Position numbers and translations under genes: made by a program. 64,000 nt of DNA from CAZBXD01 sp965216395 (GTDB lineage Bacteria; Pseudomonadota; Alphaproteobacteria; Micavibrionales; SZUA-601): positions 1,488,001 through 1,552,000 of the forward strand of contig OZ244156.1 of NCBI GenBank assembly GCA_965216395.1, written 5' to 3'. Of this stretch, positions 43,294 through 51,051 are shown one piece after another (within the stretch, counting starts at the first letter, position 1; the number at the start of each line of letters is the position of its first letter). The notes under the pieces are model-generated. The model did not search any database, was not told where the DNA came from, and was given only the letters and a program-made list of their open reading frames with translations.

Positions 43294-43299
43294 TGTCAA
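43294..43299 (-). promoter_or_regulatory. TTGACATAA box upstream of the 42846 gene
   Basis: TTGACA followed by TAAC on the minus strand; no convincing -10 at 16-18 nt. It is 97 nt from the start codon, further than in other cases. The region 43200-43346 holds no other gene. Confidence 0.35.
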
Positions 43300-43346
43300 C
43301 CGATTAATTGAGAGTTTTTTTATTCTTTTCCTCTAAACTGCATTTT

Positions 43347-44318
43347 ATGACCGTTGACCCGAATATTTTAAAAGAAGCTCGTTTCCAACCTCCACAGGGG
43401 TGGTTTGAACAAATACATCCCGTAGCCAGTGATCGATTTTTGCGCTATGGACGACTGATCCCGCAAAAAATGCGGGTGAAAAAAACTCTTGTCATTGTGC
43501 CGGGGAATCAAGAATCACTCGAGAAATATTTTGAATTTATTCATGATTTGCATTGTCATGATCACGGGATTCAAATTTTTATCTATGACCCGTTTGGCCA
43601 AGGGGAATCAGGGCGCGATTTGGATGATCATAAAAAAATGCACTCGGTTGGGTTTGAGCGCGATATCGCCGATCTCAATCATTTTGTGGAACATGTTGTG
43701 TTGCCCCATCATGAATCTGTCAATCCGTTGATCATGATGGGCCATTCGAAGGGCGGGCATTTTTTGATGCGGTATTTGACCTATACCGATCATCGGGTGG
43801 ATCGGGCCATTTTTGTCGCGCCGATGTTGGGGATTCATACGGGGATGATCCCGTCTTTTGTAACAAGATTTATCACCCATATTCTGTATCATTGTGGATG
43901 GGGTATGAACTATGTGCCTGGCGCCGCATTATGGCGGGAAGATCAACATGTGGCGGCGATGCAAAAACGCTTGTCGCATGATCAAAAACGCAATCAAATC
44001 CGCCATCTTTGGGCACTTAAACGCCCCCAACAACAAATGAGCGCTGTGACAATTGGGTGGCTATATCATGCGCTTCAATCCGTAGATTATTTATCGAAAA
44101 AAACCGTTTTGCAGAAAATGACTGTTCCCTCTTTGATGATTACGGCCATGGGCGATACAGTGGTGAGTATTCCCGCCCAAAATCGCGCGGTTCAAATTTT
44201 ACCTAATTGTCAACAGGTGAAAATTCCACATGCGCGCCACGATATTTGGATGGAACATGACCAATATCGCGCCCCGTTTATAAAAGCGGTAAAGGATTTT
44301 ATTTTCGCAAATGAATGA
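43347..44318 (+). CDS. Alpha/beta hydrolase, lysophospholipase-like
   Basis: A 323-residue alpha/beta hydrolase resembling the PldB-type lysophospholipase or monoacylglycerol lipase group. The nucleophile elbow is GHSKGGHF (Ser at about residue 136) after the oxyanion region DPFGQGESG. The late Asp (AMGDTVV) and His (HARHDIWME) complete the likely triad. I use the ATG at 43347: a TAAACT -10-like box lies 7 nt upstream and no Shine-Dalgarno sequence is visible. No signal peptide, so cytoplasmic. Its 3' end overlaps the convergent gene at 44299 by 20 bases. Substrate unknown. Confidence 0.8.
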   Translation: MTVDPNILKEARFQPPQGWFEQIHPVASDRFLRYGRLIPQKMRVKKTLVIVPGNQESLEKYFEFIHDLHCHDHGIQIFIYDPFGQGESGRDLDDHKKMHSVGFERDIADLNHFVEHVVLPHHESVNPLIMMGHSKGGHFLMRYLTYTDHRVDRAIFVAPMLGIHTGMIPSFVTRFITHILYHCGWGMNYVPGAALWREDQHVAAMQKRLSHDQKRNQIRHLWALKRPQQQMSAVTIGWLYHALQSVDYLSKKTVLQKMTVPSLMITAMGDTVVSIPAQNRAVQILPNCQQVKIPHARHDIWMEHDQYRAPFIKAVKDFIFANE

Positions 44319-45102
44319 TTGAAAGAATACAACGATGCATTGTTTTCTTATAAAGTTCTTTTTCTAAATCGGTGGTAAAAAAGCGCTGATTTGTGGCCAA
44401 TTTATTTTTGGTGTCGGTAAAGGCCTTTGCCATTTCTTGATCGGATGGAAAATTATTACTAAAAACAGGGGCGTTGTTGGTCTCCATAAAATTTTCATTA
44501 TTTTTAAAATCATTGAGGAGGGTTAGAGCCTGTTCAGCATTTTTATTTTTAAATTGTTGGTTATTATTAAACGCTTCATCAAAATCAAAATGAATAAATT
44601 GTCCTTCTTTAAAAAGCATATTTTTGTAAGCCACATCCCAACGGCCGATCGCAACCATCGCGGCATAAAACCGGGCTTTATCGGGAATATCATCGGGTCG
44701 ATCTTTTGGATCCATCTCTCTGGGGTCTTGTCCGTCAATATACTCAAGAATAATATGGTTTGATCGGGTCTTTCTGTCATAAATTAAGGCATGATCGGGC
44801 ACGTCAATCTCTAAGATGCGCAAAAATTTATAGGCAAAAAATTCATTTTTCATTTTAATATTCAAAAAATTTCTTGCATGGCCTTTTCCTAAACAGTCAA
44901 TGAGAGGTTGGGTTTCTGGATAAGAAACGCAAATAAAATCATTTTCTTGGTTTTGATATTGATAATGCCATACGTGTTTCGAAGCATCATTTTCAATATT
45001 TTCATCATCATGTTCAAATTTATCACTGATGAGAGTCTTTTTCAAAACCTGAGCAGAGGCTTCTTTAAACGCAGCATACGTGGAGGGGATCTTTGTTTTC
45101 AT
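44299..45102 (-). CDS. Kinase-fold protein, copy 1 (APH-like)
   Basis: A 267-residue protein that I match to the aminoglycoside-phosphotransferase and protein-kinase fold. A helix KNEFFAYKFLRILEIDVP (about 85-102) precedes a hinge-like HIILEYIDG. The catalytic loop appears as W155-D156-x4-N161, with His of the usual H-x-D replaced by Trp, and the metal site as HFDFDEAF (Asp173). Order and spacing match copy 2. The N-lobe Lys is not obvious. Substrate unknown. A TTGACATAA promoter gives a leaderless geometry. Confidence 0.6.
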   Translation of the reverse strand: MKTKIPSTYAAFKEASAQVLKKTLISDKFEHDDENIENDASKHVWHYQYQNQENDFICVSYPETQPLIDCLGKGHARNFLNIKMKNEFFAYKFLRILEIDVPDHALIYDRKTRSNHIILEYIDGQDPREMDPKDRPDDIPDKARFYAAMVAIGRWDVAYKNMLFKEGQFIHFDFDEAFNNNQQFKNKNAEQALTLLNDFKNNENFMETNNAPVFSNNFPSDQEMAKAFTDTKNKLATNQRFFTTDLEKELYKKTMHRCILSIIHLRK

Positions 45103-45109
45103 CGTGAAA

Positions 45110-45138
45110 ACATTACTATAATTAATACATTATGTCAA
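45110..45138 (-). promoter_or_regulatory. TTGACATAA-type leaderless promoter
   Basis: Minus-strand TTGACA at 45138-45133, 17-nt spacer and TAATGT at 45115-45110; the ATG follows after 7 nt. No Shine-Dalgarno sequence is seen. Confidence 0.55.
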
Positions 45139-45164
45139 TTAATAAATAAGTCAGATTATAAGCT

Positions 45165-45989
45165 TCAGAGCTTGTTCTTTAGATGCGTGATACACGCGTC
45201 AAGGCGCGCTGTGACGTTTTGATAAATTTTATAATCAGATGAATCTGAATAGTCTGCTGCGGCATTTACAAGATGATTTTTGGCCTCTAAAAAGCCGTCA
45301 ATAATTTCGTTGCCATGTAAATTATTGAAAACAGATTTTGCACAAGAGAGGCCCATATCTGTATTTCTTTGAAAGTGTTTTAGCATTTCTACAGCCATAT
45401 TTTGACTTTTTTCAATGTCATTATTCCAATGATATGAAGATTCTAGAGCGTCACCATAATCGAAGTGATAGGGTTTATCATGACAGATAAGAATATTCTC
45501 TTGGCTGATATCATGATTGGCAATACCGATCATAACAGGCAAAGACTTATATAAATTATGCCACAATTTATCCAATTTACTCGGATTTCTTCCAGCATAT
45601 GTTTTTGGAGTTTCTCCATTTAAAAATGTCAATGCGATATTATATTCGTTGTTTTCATGATTGGGAATCCAAGAAAAATCAGGACCGTCTACTTTCATAG
45701 ACTTAGCTAATTTATAGGCAAGATGCTCATTTTTTCCATAGAGCTCAACTATTTTTTTGTATATTTCTTTTTGAGGTGTTTCGTTGATTTTTTCTTTATA
45801 ATGTCCGAAACCGAAAAAATCGTAATGCTTTTGTATCATGGGCGTACTGCAAAAAGTCACGACAACAAATTGAGAATCATAATTCCAAACATATTTACCA
45901 CTATAATCACATATAGATGGGTTTAAGGGCCCGCTCACTGGGTAATTGTGAAAGGCTGTTTCCAATTCTCTTAAGTTTTGTGGCAACAT
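45165..45989 (-). CDS. Kinase-fold protein, copy 2 (APH-like)
   Basis: A 274-residue paralogue of copy 1. Corresponding parts are the helix KNEHLAYKLAKSMKVDGP (about 86-103), the strand NIALTFLNGETP, the catalytic loop ANHDISQENIL (H159, D160, N165) and the metal motif HFDYGDAL (D177). Unlike copy 1 it keeps His-Asp and a D-Y-G, so it is the more kinase-like of the two. It may phosphorylate a small molecule or protein; this is inference. Own promoter upstream. Confidence 0.6.
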   Translation of the reverse strand: MLPQNLRELETAFHNYPVSGPLNPSICDYSGKYVWNYDSQFVVVTFCSTPMIQKHYDFFGFGHYKEKINETPQKEIYKKIVELYGKNEHLAYKLAKSMKVDGPDFSWIPNHENNEYNIALTFLNGETPKTYAGRNPSKLDKLWHNLYKSLPVMIGIANHDISQENILICHDKPYHFDYGDALESSYHWNNDIEKSQNMAVEMLKHFQRNTDMGLSCAKSVFNNLHGNEIIDGFLEAKNHLVNAAADYSDSSDYKIYQNVTARLDACITHLKNKL

Positions 45990-45996
45990 AAATAAA

Positions 45997-46025
45997 GTGG
46001 TACTATGTATTTTGTCTTATGTCAA
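45997..46025 (-). promoter_or_regulatory. TTGACATAA box of kinase-like copy 2
   Basis: Minus-strand TTGACA at 46025-46020; the 17-nt position carries TACCAC, a poor -10. The ATG lies 30 nt after the -35 box, the same distance as at 868 and 45138. Confidence 0.45.
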
Positions 46026-46033
46026 TTGTTATG

Positions 46034-48919
46034 TTAAGCGGTTTTTTGAGATTTTCTGTCAACCTGTAGAAGCGGTTTGAGATAATGCCCTGTATAGCTG
46101 CCCTTGGTTTGGGCGATCTCTTCGGGTGTACCCATAGCCATAATTTGGCCCCCGCCCGATCCGCCTTCGGGGCCGATATCAATGACCCAATCGGCGGTTT
46201 TGACCACTTCTAAATTATGCTCGATCACAATCACCGTATTGCCCTGATCCACCAAAGTTTGGAGCACTTCGAGCAGTTTCCGCACATCTTCGAAATGGAG
46301 CCCCGTGGTTGGTTCATCCAAAATATAGACCGTGCGTCCCGTGGAGCGGCGCGAAAGCTCTTTCGCCAGTTTGATGCGTTGTGCTTCGCCGCCTGAAAGC
46401 GTGGTCGCTTGTTGGCCAATTTTAATATAGCCCAAACCCACCTTTTCCAAGGTTTCCATTTTCTCACGAATGGCGGGGACGGCTTTGAAGAATTGCGCGC
46501 CTTCCTCCACGGTCATGTCCAAAATATCGGCGATGGATTTGCCCTTATACAACACTTCTAAAGTTTCGCGATTGTAACGTTTGCCCTTACATACGTCACA
46601 CGTGACATAAACATCGGGCAGGAAATGCATTTCAATTTTCATGACACCATCGCCTGAACAAGCCTCACACCGTCCGCCCTTAACATTAAAAGAGAACCGC
46701 CCGGCTTGGTACCCGCGCGCCTTAGCTTCGGGTAAACCAGTATACCAATCACGGATATGATTAAAGGCACCGGTATAGGTGGCGGGATTAGAGCGCGGTG
46801 TCCGCCCAATCGGTGATTGATCAATATCAATTACTTTATCAACATGTTCTAAACCCTTAATGGCTTTATGAGGTGCTGGATAGGTGCGCGCATTCATCAA
46901 ACGTCCCGCCATGGCCGCGTAAAGCGTGTCCAGTGTGAGTGTTGATTTACCCGAACCCGAAACCCCCGTCACACAGGTGAGCGTACCCAATGGGAAGACG
47001 GCCGACACATTTTGTAAATTATTGCCTGTGGCGCCAATCACCTCAATCTGTTTAAGTTTGCCTTTTTTGTCGCCCACCGTGTGTTGTCGTTTGCCTTCAC
47101 GGCGTTTTTTAGGCACGGCAATTTCACGGCGCCCTGTCATATAATCGGCGGTGATGCTTGTCCGACATTGGAATACTTCCTCTGGTGTGCCCGCGGCAAT
47201 GATTTGGCCACCATGAACCCCCGCCCCTGGGCCAATATCCACCAAATAATCAGCAATGCGGATGGCTTCGTCATCATGTTCAACCACGATGACAGTATTG
47301 CCCAAATCCCGTAACCGTTTGAGCGTGGTCAGTAACCGTTCATTATCGCGTTGATGTAGACCAATGGACGGTTCATCCAAAACATAAAGAACCCCTGTTA
47401 ATCCTGAGCCAATTTGGCTGGCCAAGCGAATCCGTTGTGATTCACCGCCCGATAATGTGCCCGATTTTCGATTGAGGTTAAGATAAGACAGGCCAACATT
47501 ATTGAGGAAATGTAAACGTTCTGAAATTTCTTTAATAATTTTCTCGGCAATCGTATTTTCTTTTTTCGAGAGTTTGCCAGGTAATTTTTGGAACCAATCC
47601 ACCGCATCTTCAATGGAATAGGCCGTGACATCACTGATATTATGGTCGGCGATTTTCACCACGCGCGCTTCTTCGCGCAGACGTTGCCCATGGCATGTAT
47701 CACAATCCCGTTCGGATTGAAAACGTGCCAAATCATCCCGCACGCGGTTGCTGTTGGTCTCTGCCATGCGTCGTTCTAAATTGGGCAAAACCCCTTCGAA
47801 AGGACGTTTGGTTTGATAGGCGCGCAAGCCATCATCATAAGAAATATTCACCGGATCGCCGGCCGTACCATGCATAATCGCATCGCGGGCCTCGACGGTG
47901 AGTTCTTCCCATGGTGTGGTCATGGATATACCCAGATGACGCGCCAAACCATCCAAAGTTTGCATGTAATAGGGTGAGGTTGTGGACGCCCATGGTGCAA
48001 TCGCCCCTTGGCGCAAACTTAGGCGGGTATTGGGTACAATGAGGCTCTCATCAAAGGAATTTTTTGCCCCTAATCCATCACAGACAGGACACGCCCCAAA
48101 GGGCGAGTTAAACGAAAAGAGCCGTGGTTCAATTTCATCAATTGTAAACCCTGATTCAGGACAGGCGAATTTAGCAGAAAACACAGTGCGGTCATGAGTA
48201 TCGGCATTTTCAACATAAACCAAACCTTCGGAAATCATCAAAACGGTTTCGATGGAATCGGCCAAACGTTGCGCGATATCTTCCTTAATTTTAATGCGAT
48301 CGACCACGACATCAATATCGTGTTTTACCTTTTTATCCAGCGTTGGCAAATCATCCATTTCATAAAATTTGCCATCGATGCGCACGCGTTGGAATCCGCG
48401 TTTGCGCAATTCTAATAATTCTTTGCGATATTCTCCCTTACGCCCGCGAATCATTGGCGCCAAAATATAAAGCTTGGTCCCCTCATCCATTTCTAAAATA
48501 CGGTCGACCATTTGCGACACGGTTTGACTGGTAATGGGTAAACCCGTGGCGGGGGAATAGGGCACCCCAACACGCGCCCAAAGCAGGCGCATATAATCAT
48601 AAATTTCTGTCACAGTACCCACGGTGGAGCGCGGATTTTTACTGGTAGTTTTTTGTTCAATCGAAATCGCGGGGGATAAACCTTCGATACTATCGACATC
48701 GGGTTTTTGCATCATGTTTAAAAATTGCCGCGCATAGGCCGATAAACTTTCAACATAGCGTCTCTGTCCCTCGGCATATATGGTGTCAAAGGCCAAAGAA
48801 GATTTACCAGAGCCCGACAGGCCTGTAATGACGATCAATTGATCGCGCGGTAAATCCACATCAATATTTTTTAAATTATGTTCTCTGGCCCCGCGTACAG
48901 AAAGAAATTTTTTATCCAC
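46034..48919 (-). CDS. uvrA: Excinuclease ABC subunit UvrA
   Basis: A 961-residue damage-recognition ATPase of nucleotide excision repair. It has two ABC ATPase modules: Walker A GLSGSGKSSL near the N-terminus and GVSGSGKSTLTLDTLY in the second half, with signature motifs LSGGESQRI and LSGGEAQRIKLAKELSRRST. Zinc-binding pairs are CPESG...CPVCDG and CEACSGDG...CDVCKG. I start at the GTG at 48919, preceded by AGGG, since the DKKFLSVRGAREHNLKNI start fits the family; an ATG 9 codons upstream is possible. No alphaproteobacterial LexA-type GTTC-N7-GTTC box was seen upstream. Confidence 0.96.
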   Translation of the reverse strand: MDKKFLSVRGAREHNLKNIDVDLPRDQLIVITGLSGSGKSSLAFDTIYAEGQRRYVESLSAYARQFLNMMQKPDVDSIEGLSPAISIEQKTTSKNPRSTVGTVTEIYDYMRLLWARVGVPYSPATGLPITSQTVSQMVDRILEMDEGTKLYILAPMIRGRKGEYRKELLELRKRGFQRVRIDGKFYEMDDLPTLDKKVKHDIDVVVDRIKIKEDIAQRLADSIETVLMISEGLVYVENADTHDRTVFSAKFACPESGFTIDEIEPRLFSFNSPFGACPVCDGLGAKNSFDESLIVPNTRLSLRQGAIAPWASTTSPYYMQTLDGLARHLGISMTTPWEELTVEARDAIMHGTAGDPVNISYDDGLRAYQTKRPFEGVLPNLERRMAETNSNRVRDDLARFQSERDCDTCHGQRLREEARVVKIADHNISDVTAYSIEDAVDWFQKLPGKLSKKENTIAEKIIKEISERLHFLNNVGLSYLNLNRKSGTLSGGESQRIRLASQIGSGLTGVLYVLDEPSIGLHQRDNERLLTTLKRLRDLGNTVIVVEHDDEAIRIADYLVDIGPGAGVHGGQIIAAGTPEEVFQCRTSITADYMTGRREIAVPKKRREGKRQHTVGDKKGKLKQIEVIGATGNNLQNVSAVFPLGTLTCVTGVSGSGKSTLTLDTLYAAMAGRLMNARTYPAPHKAIKGLEHVDKVIDIDQSPIGRTPRSNPATYTGAFNHIRDWYTGLPEAKARGYQAGRFSFNVKGGRCEACSGDGVMKIEMHFLPDVYVTCDVCKGKRYNRETLEVLYKGKSIADILDMTVEEGAQFFKAVPAIREKMETLEKVGLGYIKIGQQATTLSGGEAQRIKLAKELSRRSTGRTVYILDEPTTGLHFEDVRKLLEVLQTLVDQGNTVIVIEHNLEVVKTADWVIDIGPEGGSGGGQIMAMGTPEEIAQTKGSYTGHYLKPLLQVDRKSQKTA

Positions 48920-49032
48920 AAAAACGCCCTTTATAAAAATTAGCAAACGCCCATCTTATAAAGGTTTTTGATAAAAATGCAAGGGCGGGGTTTTCAAGTT
49001 ATGTGATAAATTTGCAAAAAACACGGATCTTT

Positions 49033-49083
49033 ATGCATTATATGCGCATATTATAGACATATTATTGTATATTTATGCATAAA
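49033..49083. promoter_or_regulatory. Operator-like palindromes, similar to the argR operator
   Basis: ATGCATTATATGCGCAT at 49033-49049 matches the argR palindrome at 15 of 17 bases. A second element at 49066-49079 reads TGTAT-ATTT-ATGCA, which fits the general ARG-box shape, and overlaps a perfect 12-bp palindrome TTTATGCATAAA (49072-49083). The sites lie between divergent uvrA and the gene at 49128. ArgR binding is inference. Confidence 0.4.
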
Positions 49084-49127
49084 GAATCGGTTATGGTTAG
49101 AAAAATTAAAAATAAGGAAAAACTTTC

Positions 49128-49511
49128 ATGTCAGTTCAAGTTATTCAAGCAACATCTTTTGACGATGTGATTGAGAGTAAGACACCACTTAAAAAAGTAG
49201 AAAACGCCTATAATTTTTTGATGGGTGTTAGCTTTGCAAGCCGCGGTTATGGTGCTGTTATTTCAAAAGTTGTGGGGATGGTTCATGCATCTTGTGAAAA
49301 TTCACCTGAGGCAAAGAAATATATTAATGAACGTGTCAATGCAGAAATAGAAGGCATTTTTCAGACTGAAAAAGATCTTTTAACGAATACTCAAAAACGG
49401 CGTAAAAGAATCTTTATAAAACAATTTGGGGGAAATGCTTTAGATCTTATTATGAATGATGAAGATCTCGCTCTCGAAAAAAAACAAGCTCTGCAATATT
49501 TCTTATCTTAA
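49128..49511 (+). CDS. Hypothetical protein
   Basis: A 127-residue unknown protein, probably all-helical: a hydrophobic central part (NAYNFLMGVSFASRGYGAVI) followed by charged helices (AEIEGIFQTEKDLL and TQKRRKRIFIKQF). No signal peptide. AAGGA lies about 10 nt before the ATG. Palindromes like the argR operator lie upstream, so arginine-linked control is possible. Confidence 0.65.
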   Translation: MSVQVIQATSFDDVIESKTPLKKVENAYNFLMGVSFASRGYGAVISKVVGMVHASCENSPEAKKYINERVNAEIEGIFQTEKDLLTNTQKRRKRIFIKQFGGNALDLIMNDEDLALEKKQALQYFLS

Positions 49512-49549
49512 AACATAAAATGATAAATCAAAGTTTGAGTTTTCAAACC

Positions 49550-49908
49550 CTAAGCTTTGTCACGTCCTAATGGATAACGTTGGCGGTACCATTGGCGCCA
49601 AAAAGGATAAAGGAAAAAGATTACAGAGCCAAGTAACGCGGCCCATGATTGAATAAGAATAAAGAAGAGAATCCACAACGCTTCTTTGCCTAAGAAATAG
49701 CGTTTTAATTTATAATGACACCAAACATCCGGCTGGGCTTTGATGGCTTGTTGCTCTTGAAGACGATCTGCAACACTGGCATGCATAAAAGTTAAAAATA
49801 CCGCAGCCGTGGCAATGATTTCTGATATCCGCAATTCATGAAAAAAAGCGGAATGCACAGAATGGCCAAAACAAAAGCGCCTTCATAATGATATGTTTTA
49901 AGGTGCAT
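49550..49908 (-). pseudogene. Small membrane protein gene with a frameshift
   Basis: A strong Shine-Dalgarno (AAAGGAGG) precedes an ATG at 49908, whose frame gives MHLKTYHYEGAFVLAILCIP and then leaves the reading frame used downstream. The downstream frame (49858-49550) encodes FHELRISEIIATAAVFLTF, and two further hydrophobic segments ending PLGRDKA. The frames meet at a run of seven A's on the plus strand (49841-49847). One extra base there would give a continuous protein of about 119 residues. It may be a real mutation, a slippage site or a sequencing error. No family recognised. Confidence 0.6.
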
Positions 49909-49999
49909 GTCTTTCCTCCTTTTATTTTCAACGCGCGGATGGATAGTTTGTAAAATATCTTAAGGTATCTTATCCATAGCAGCAATCTTAATAACGAAA

Positions 50000-50025
50000 T
50001 ATTTACTATTATGGTAAATAATAGT
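50000..50025. repeat. Overlapping palindromes
   Basis: Two mutually exclusive inverted repeats overlap: TATTTAC-N7-GTAAATA (50000-50020) and ACTATTA-N7-TAATAGT (50005-50025). They lie in the 400-bp stretch between the frameshifted gene and fdx, which has no other protein-coding gene. Could be an operator. Confidence 0.5.
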
Positions 50026-50111
50026 AGGTGTGTGTGGGTTGTGTCTATGATGATTGAATAACGGTTTAGGTTGGTTTTTTTACAGGAGAAATTTTTAACA
50101 GTCGAAGCAAT

Positions 50112-50159
50112 AAAATTTGTAACCAGTTTATCAAAATTTGTAATGGCTCACCCTATAAT
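50112..50159 (+). promoter_or_regulatory. Direct repeats upstream of a TATAAT box
   Basis: The 11-mer AAAATTTGTAA occurs at 50112-50122 and 50133-50143, spaced 21 bp apart (two helical turns), just upstream of a perfect TATAAT at 50154-50159. There is no good -35, which suits an activator-dependent promoter. Confidence 0.55.
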
Positions 50160-50165
50160 ACGTAG

Positions 50166-50251
50166 TCATTGAGAAAGTTTTTTATGAATCCCCCAACTAT
50201 GTTGGTGGCGTTGTGATGCATATATTATGTGTCCAACGCCACCTTTTTTTT
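50166..50251 (+). ncRNA. Candidate small RNA of about 85 nt ending in a terminator
   Basis: The predicted start is 7 nt after the TATAAT at 50154-50159. The transcript would hold a small hairpin CCAAC-TAT-GTTGG (from 50193) and a strong 10-bp stem GGTGGCGTTG (50204-50213) with CAACGCCACC (50234-50243), then eight T's. No protein-coding gene ends here, so the terminator must belong to this RNA or act as an attenuator for fdx, whose ATG is 62 nt further on. No known RNA family recognised. Confidence 0.5.
50204..50251 (+). terminator. Strong intrinsic terminator upstream of fdx
   Basis: Perfect 10-bp GC-rich stem with a 20-nt loop, followed by eight T's (50244-50251). The stem top can also pair with the CCAAC just upstream, so two folds compete for GTTGG. 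Confidence 0.9.
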
Positions 50252-50312
50252 GCGCAAAATCATTTTTTGCTTTATAAAGCGGGGCAAAAGAAACATAAAT
50301 GAGAAAGCGACT

Positions 50313-50624
50313 ATGCCTAAAATTACTTTTATCGAACGGGATGGTTCCCATAGAGAGGTTGATGTGCCCGTTGGCATGACTTTGCTGCGCGCATGCAAAG
50401 ATAATGATATTGATTTAGAAGGCGCGTGTGGGGGGTCATTGGCCTGTGCGACATGTCATTTGGTGTTTGAAAAAATCGCTTTTGACACCCTGCCCGAAAT
50501 GACAGAAGATGAGGAAGATATGCTGGATCTGGCCTTTAACCTCACAGAGACATCACGCCTGGGTTGTCAAATTACCGTCACGCAAGAAATGGATGGGTGG
50601 GTGATTAAACTACCAGAAGGTTAG
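50313..50624 (+). CDS. [2Fe-2S] ferredoxin, adrenodoxin type
   Basis: A 103-residue electron carrier of the kind used in iron-sulfur cluster assembly and by oxygenases in alphaproteobacteria. Cluster ligands are the C-x5-C-x2-C in CGGSLACATC (about residues 38-47) and the distant Cys in RLGCQIT (about 84). The EMTEDEEDMLD acidic helix is typical of adrenodoxin-like partners. The ATG at 50313 gives the usual N-terminus PKITFIERDG. A strong terminator hairpin lies 62 nt upstream. Confidence 0.93.
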   Translation: MPKITFIERDGSHREVDVPVGMTLLRACKDNDIDLEGACGGSLACATCHLVFEKIAFDTLPEMTEDEEDMLDLAFNLTETSRLGCQITVTQEMDGWVIKLPEG

Positions 50625-50897
50625 CATGTCGTAACTATACTTAATCGATTGTGAATGTTTTCCTGTATTAAATCTTTTCTCTAACGCCATTGCGTCATGA
50701 TTATTACAGGCAAAAACTTGTTCAATAGCGTTTTGTTCGACGAGTTTTAAATAGTTTTGTGCGGTTTGTTTGTTGTCTTGTACATTAAGAAAATAATACG
50801 CTGTTTCATACCAAGTGGCTTTATCATCAATTGTTTCGGCCAAACAAATTTGGTCACATATTTTTTTAAAGGTTGGATCGATGTTAAGTTCTGTCAT
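50610..50897 (-). CDS. Hypothetical protein
   Basis: A 95-residue unknown protein, predicted all-helical and possibly of repeat-helix type (ATWYETAYYFLNVQDNKQTA). AAGGG lies about 8 nt before the ATG at 50897. Its last 15 bases overlap the end of the ferredoxin gene on the other strand. Promoter TTGACT with TAAATT lies 61 nt upstream. Confidence 0.6.
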   Translation of the reverse strand: MTELNIDPTFKKICDQICLAETIDDKATWYETAYYFLNVQDNKQTAQNYLKLVEQNAIEQVFACNNHDAMALEKRFNTGKHSQSIKYSYDMLTFW

Positions 50898-50934
50898 TAT
50901 TTTACCCTTATAAAATGCTGTTAGTAACAATCTA

Positions 50935-50964
50935 AATTTAAAATAACCAGTGACCATAAGTCAA
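50935..50964 (-). promoter_or_regulatory. Promoter of the gene at 50610
   Basis: Minus-strand TTGACT at 50964-50959, 18-nt spacer and TAAATT at 50940-50935. The -35 box to start distance of 61 nt matches the class with a leader and Shine-Dalgarno sequence. Confidence 0.4.
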
Positions 50965-51051
50965 TAAATATATGGAAAGACTTGCATTTTTACCTCTGAA
51001 TCAGGTATAAAGCGGGTCGTTTAAAGGCTTGCGCAAAAGATTTGATAAAAG

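Noticed and set aside
44299..45989. Toxin-antitoxin module of the HipA/HipB type
   Set aside because: Neither gene is an HTH antitoxin, both look kinase-like, and each has its own promoter.
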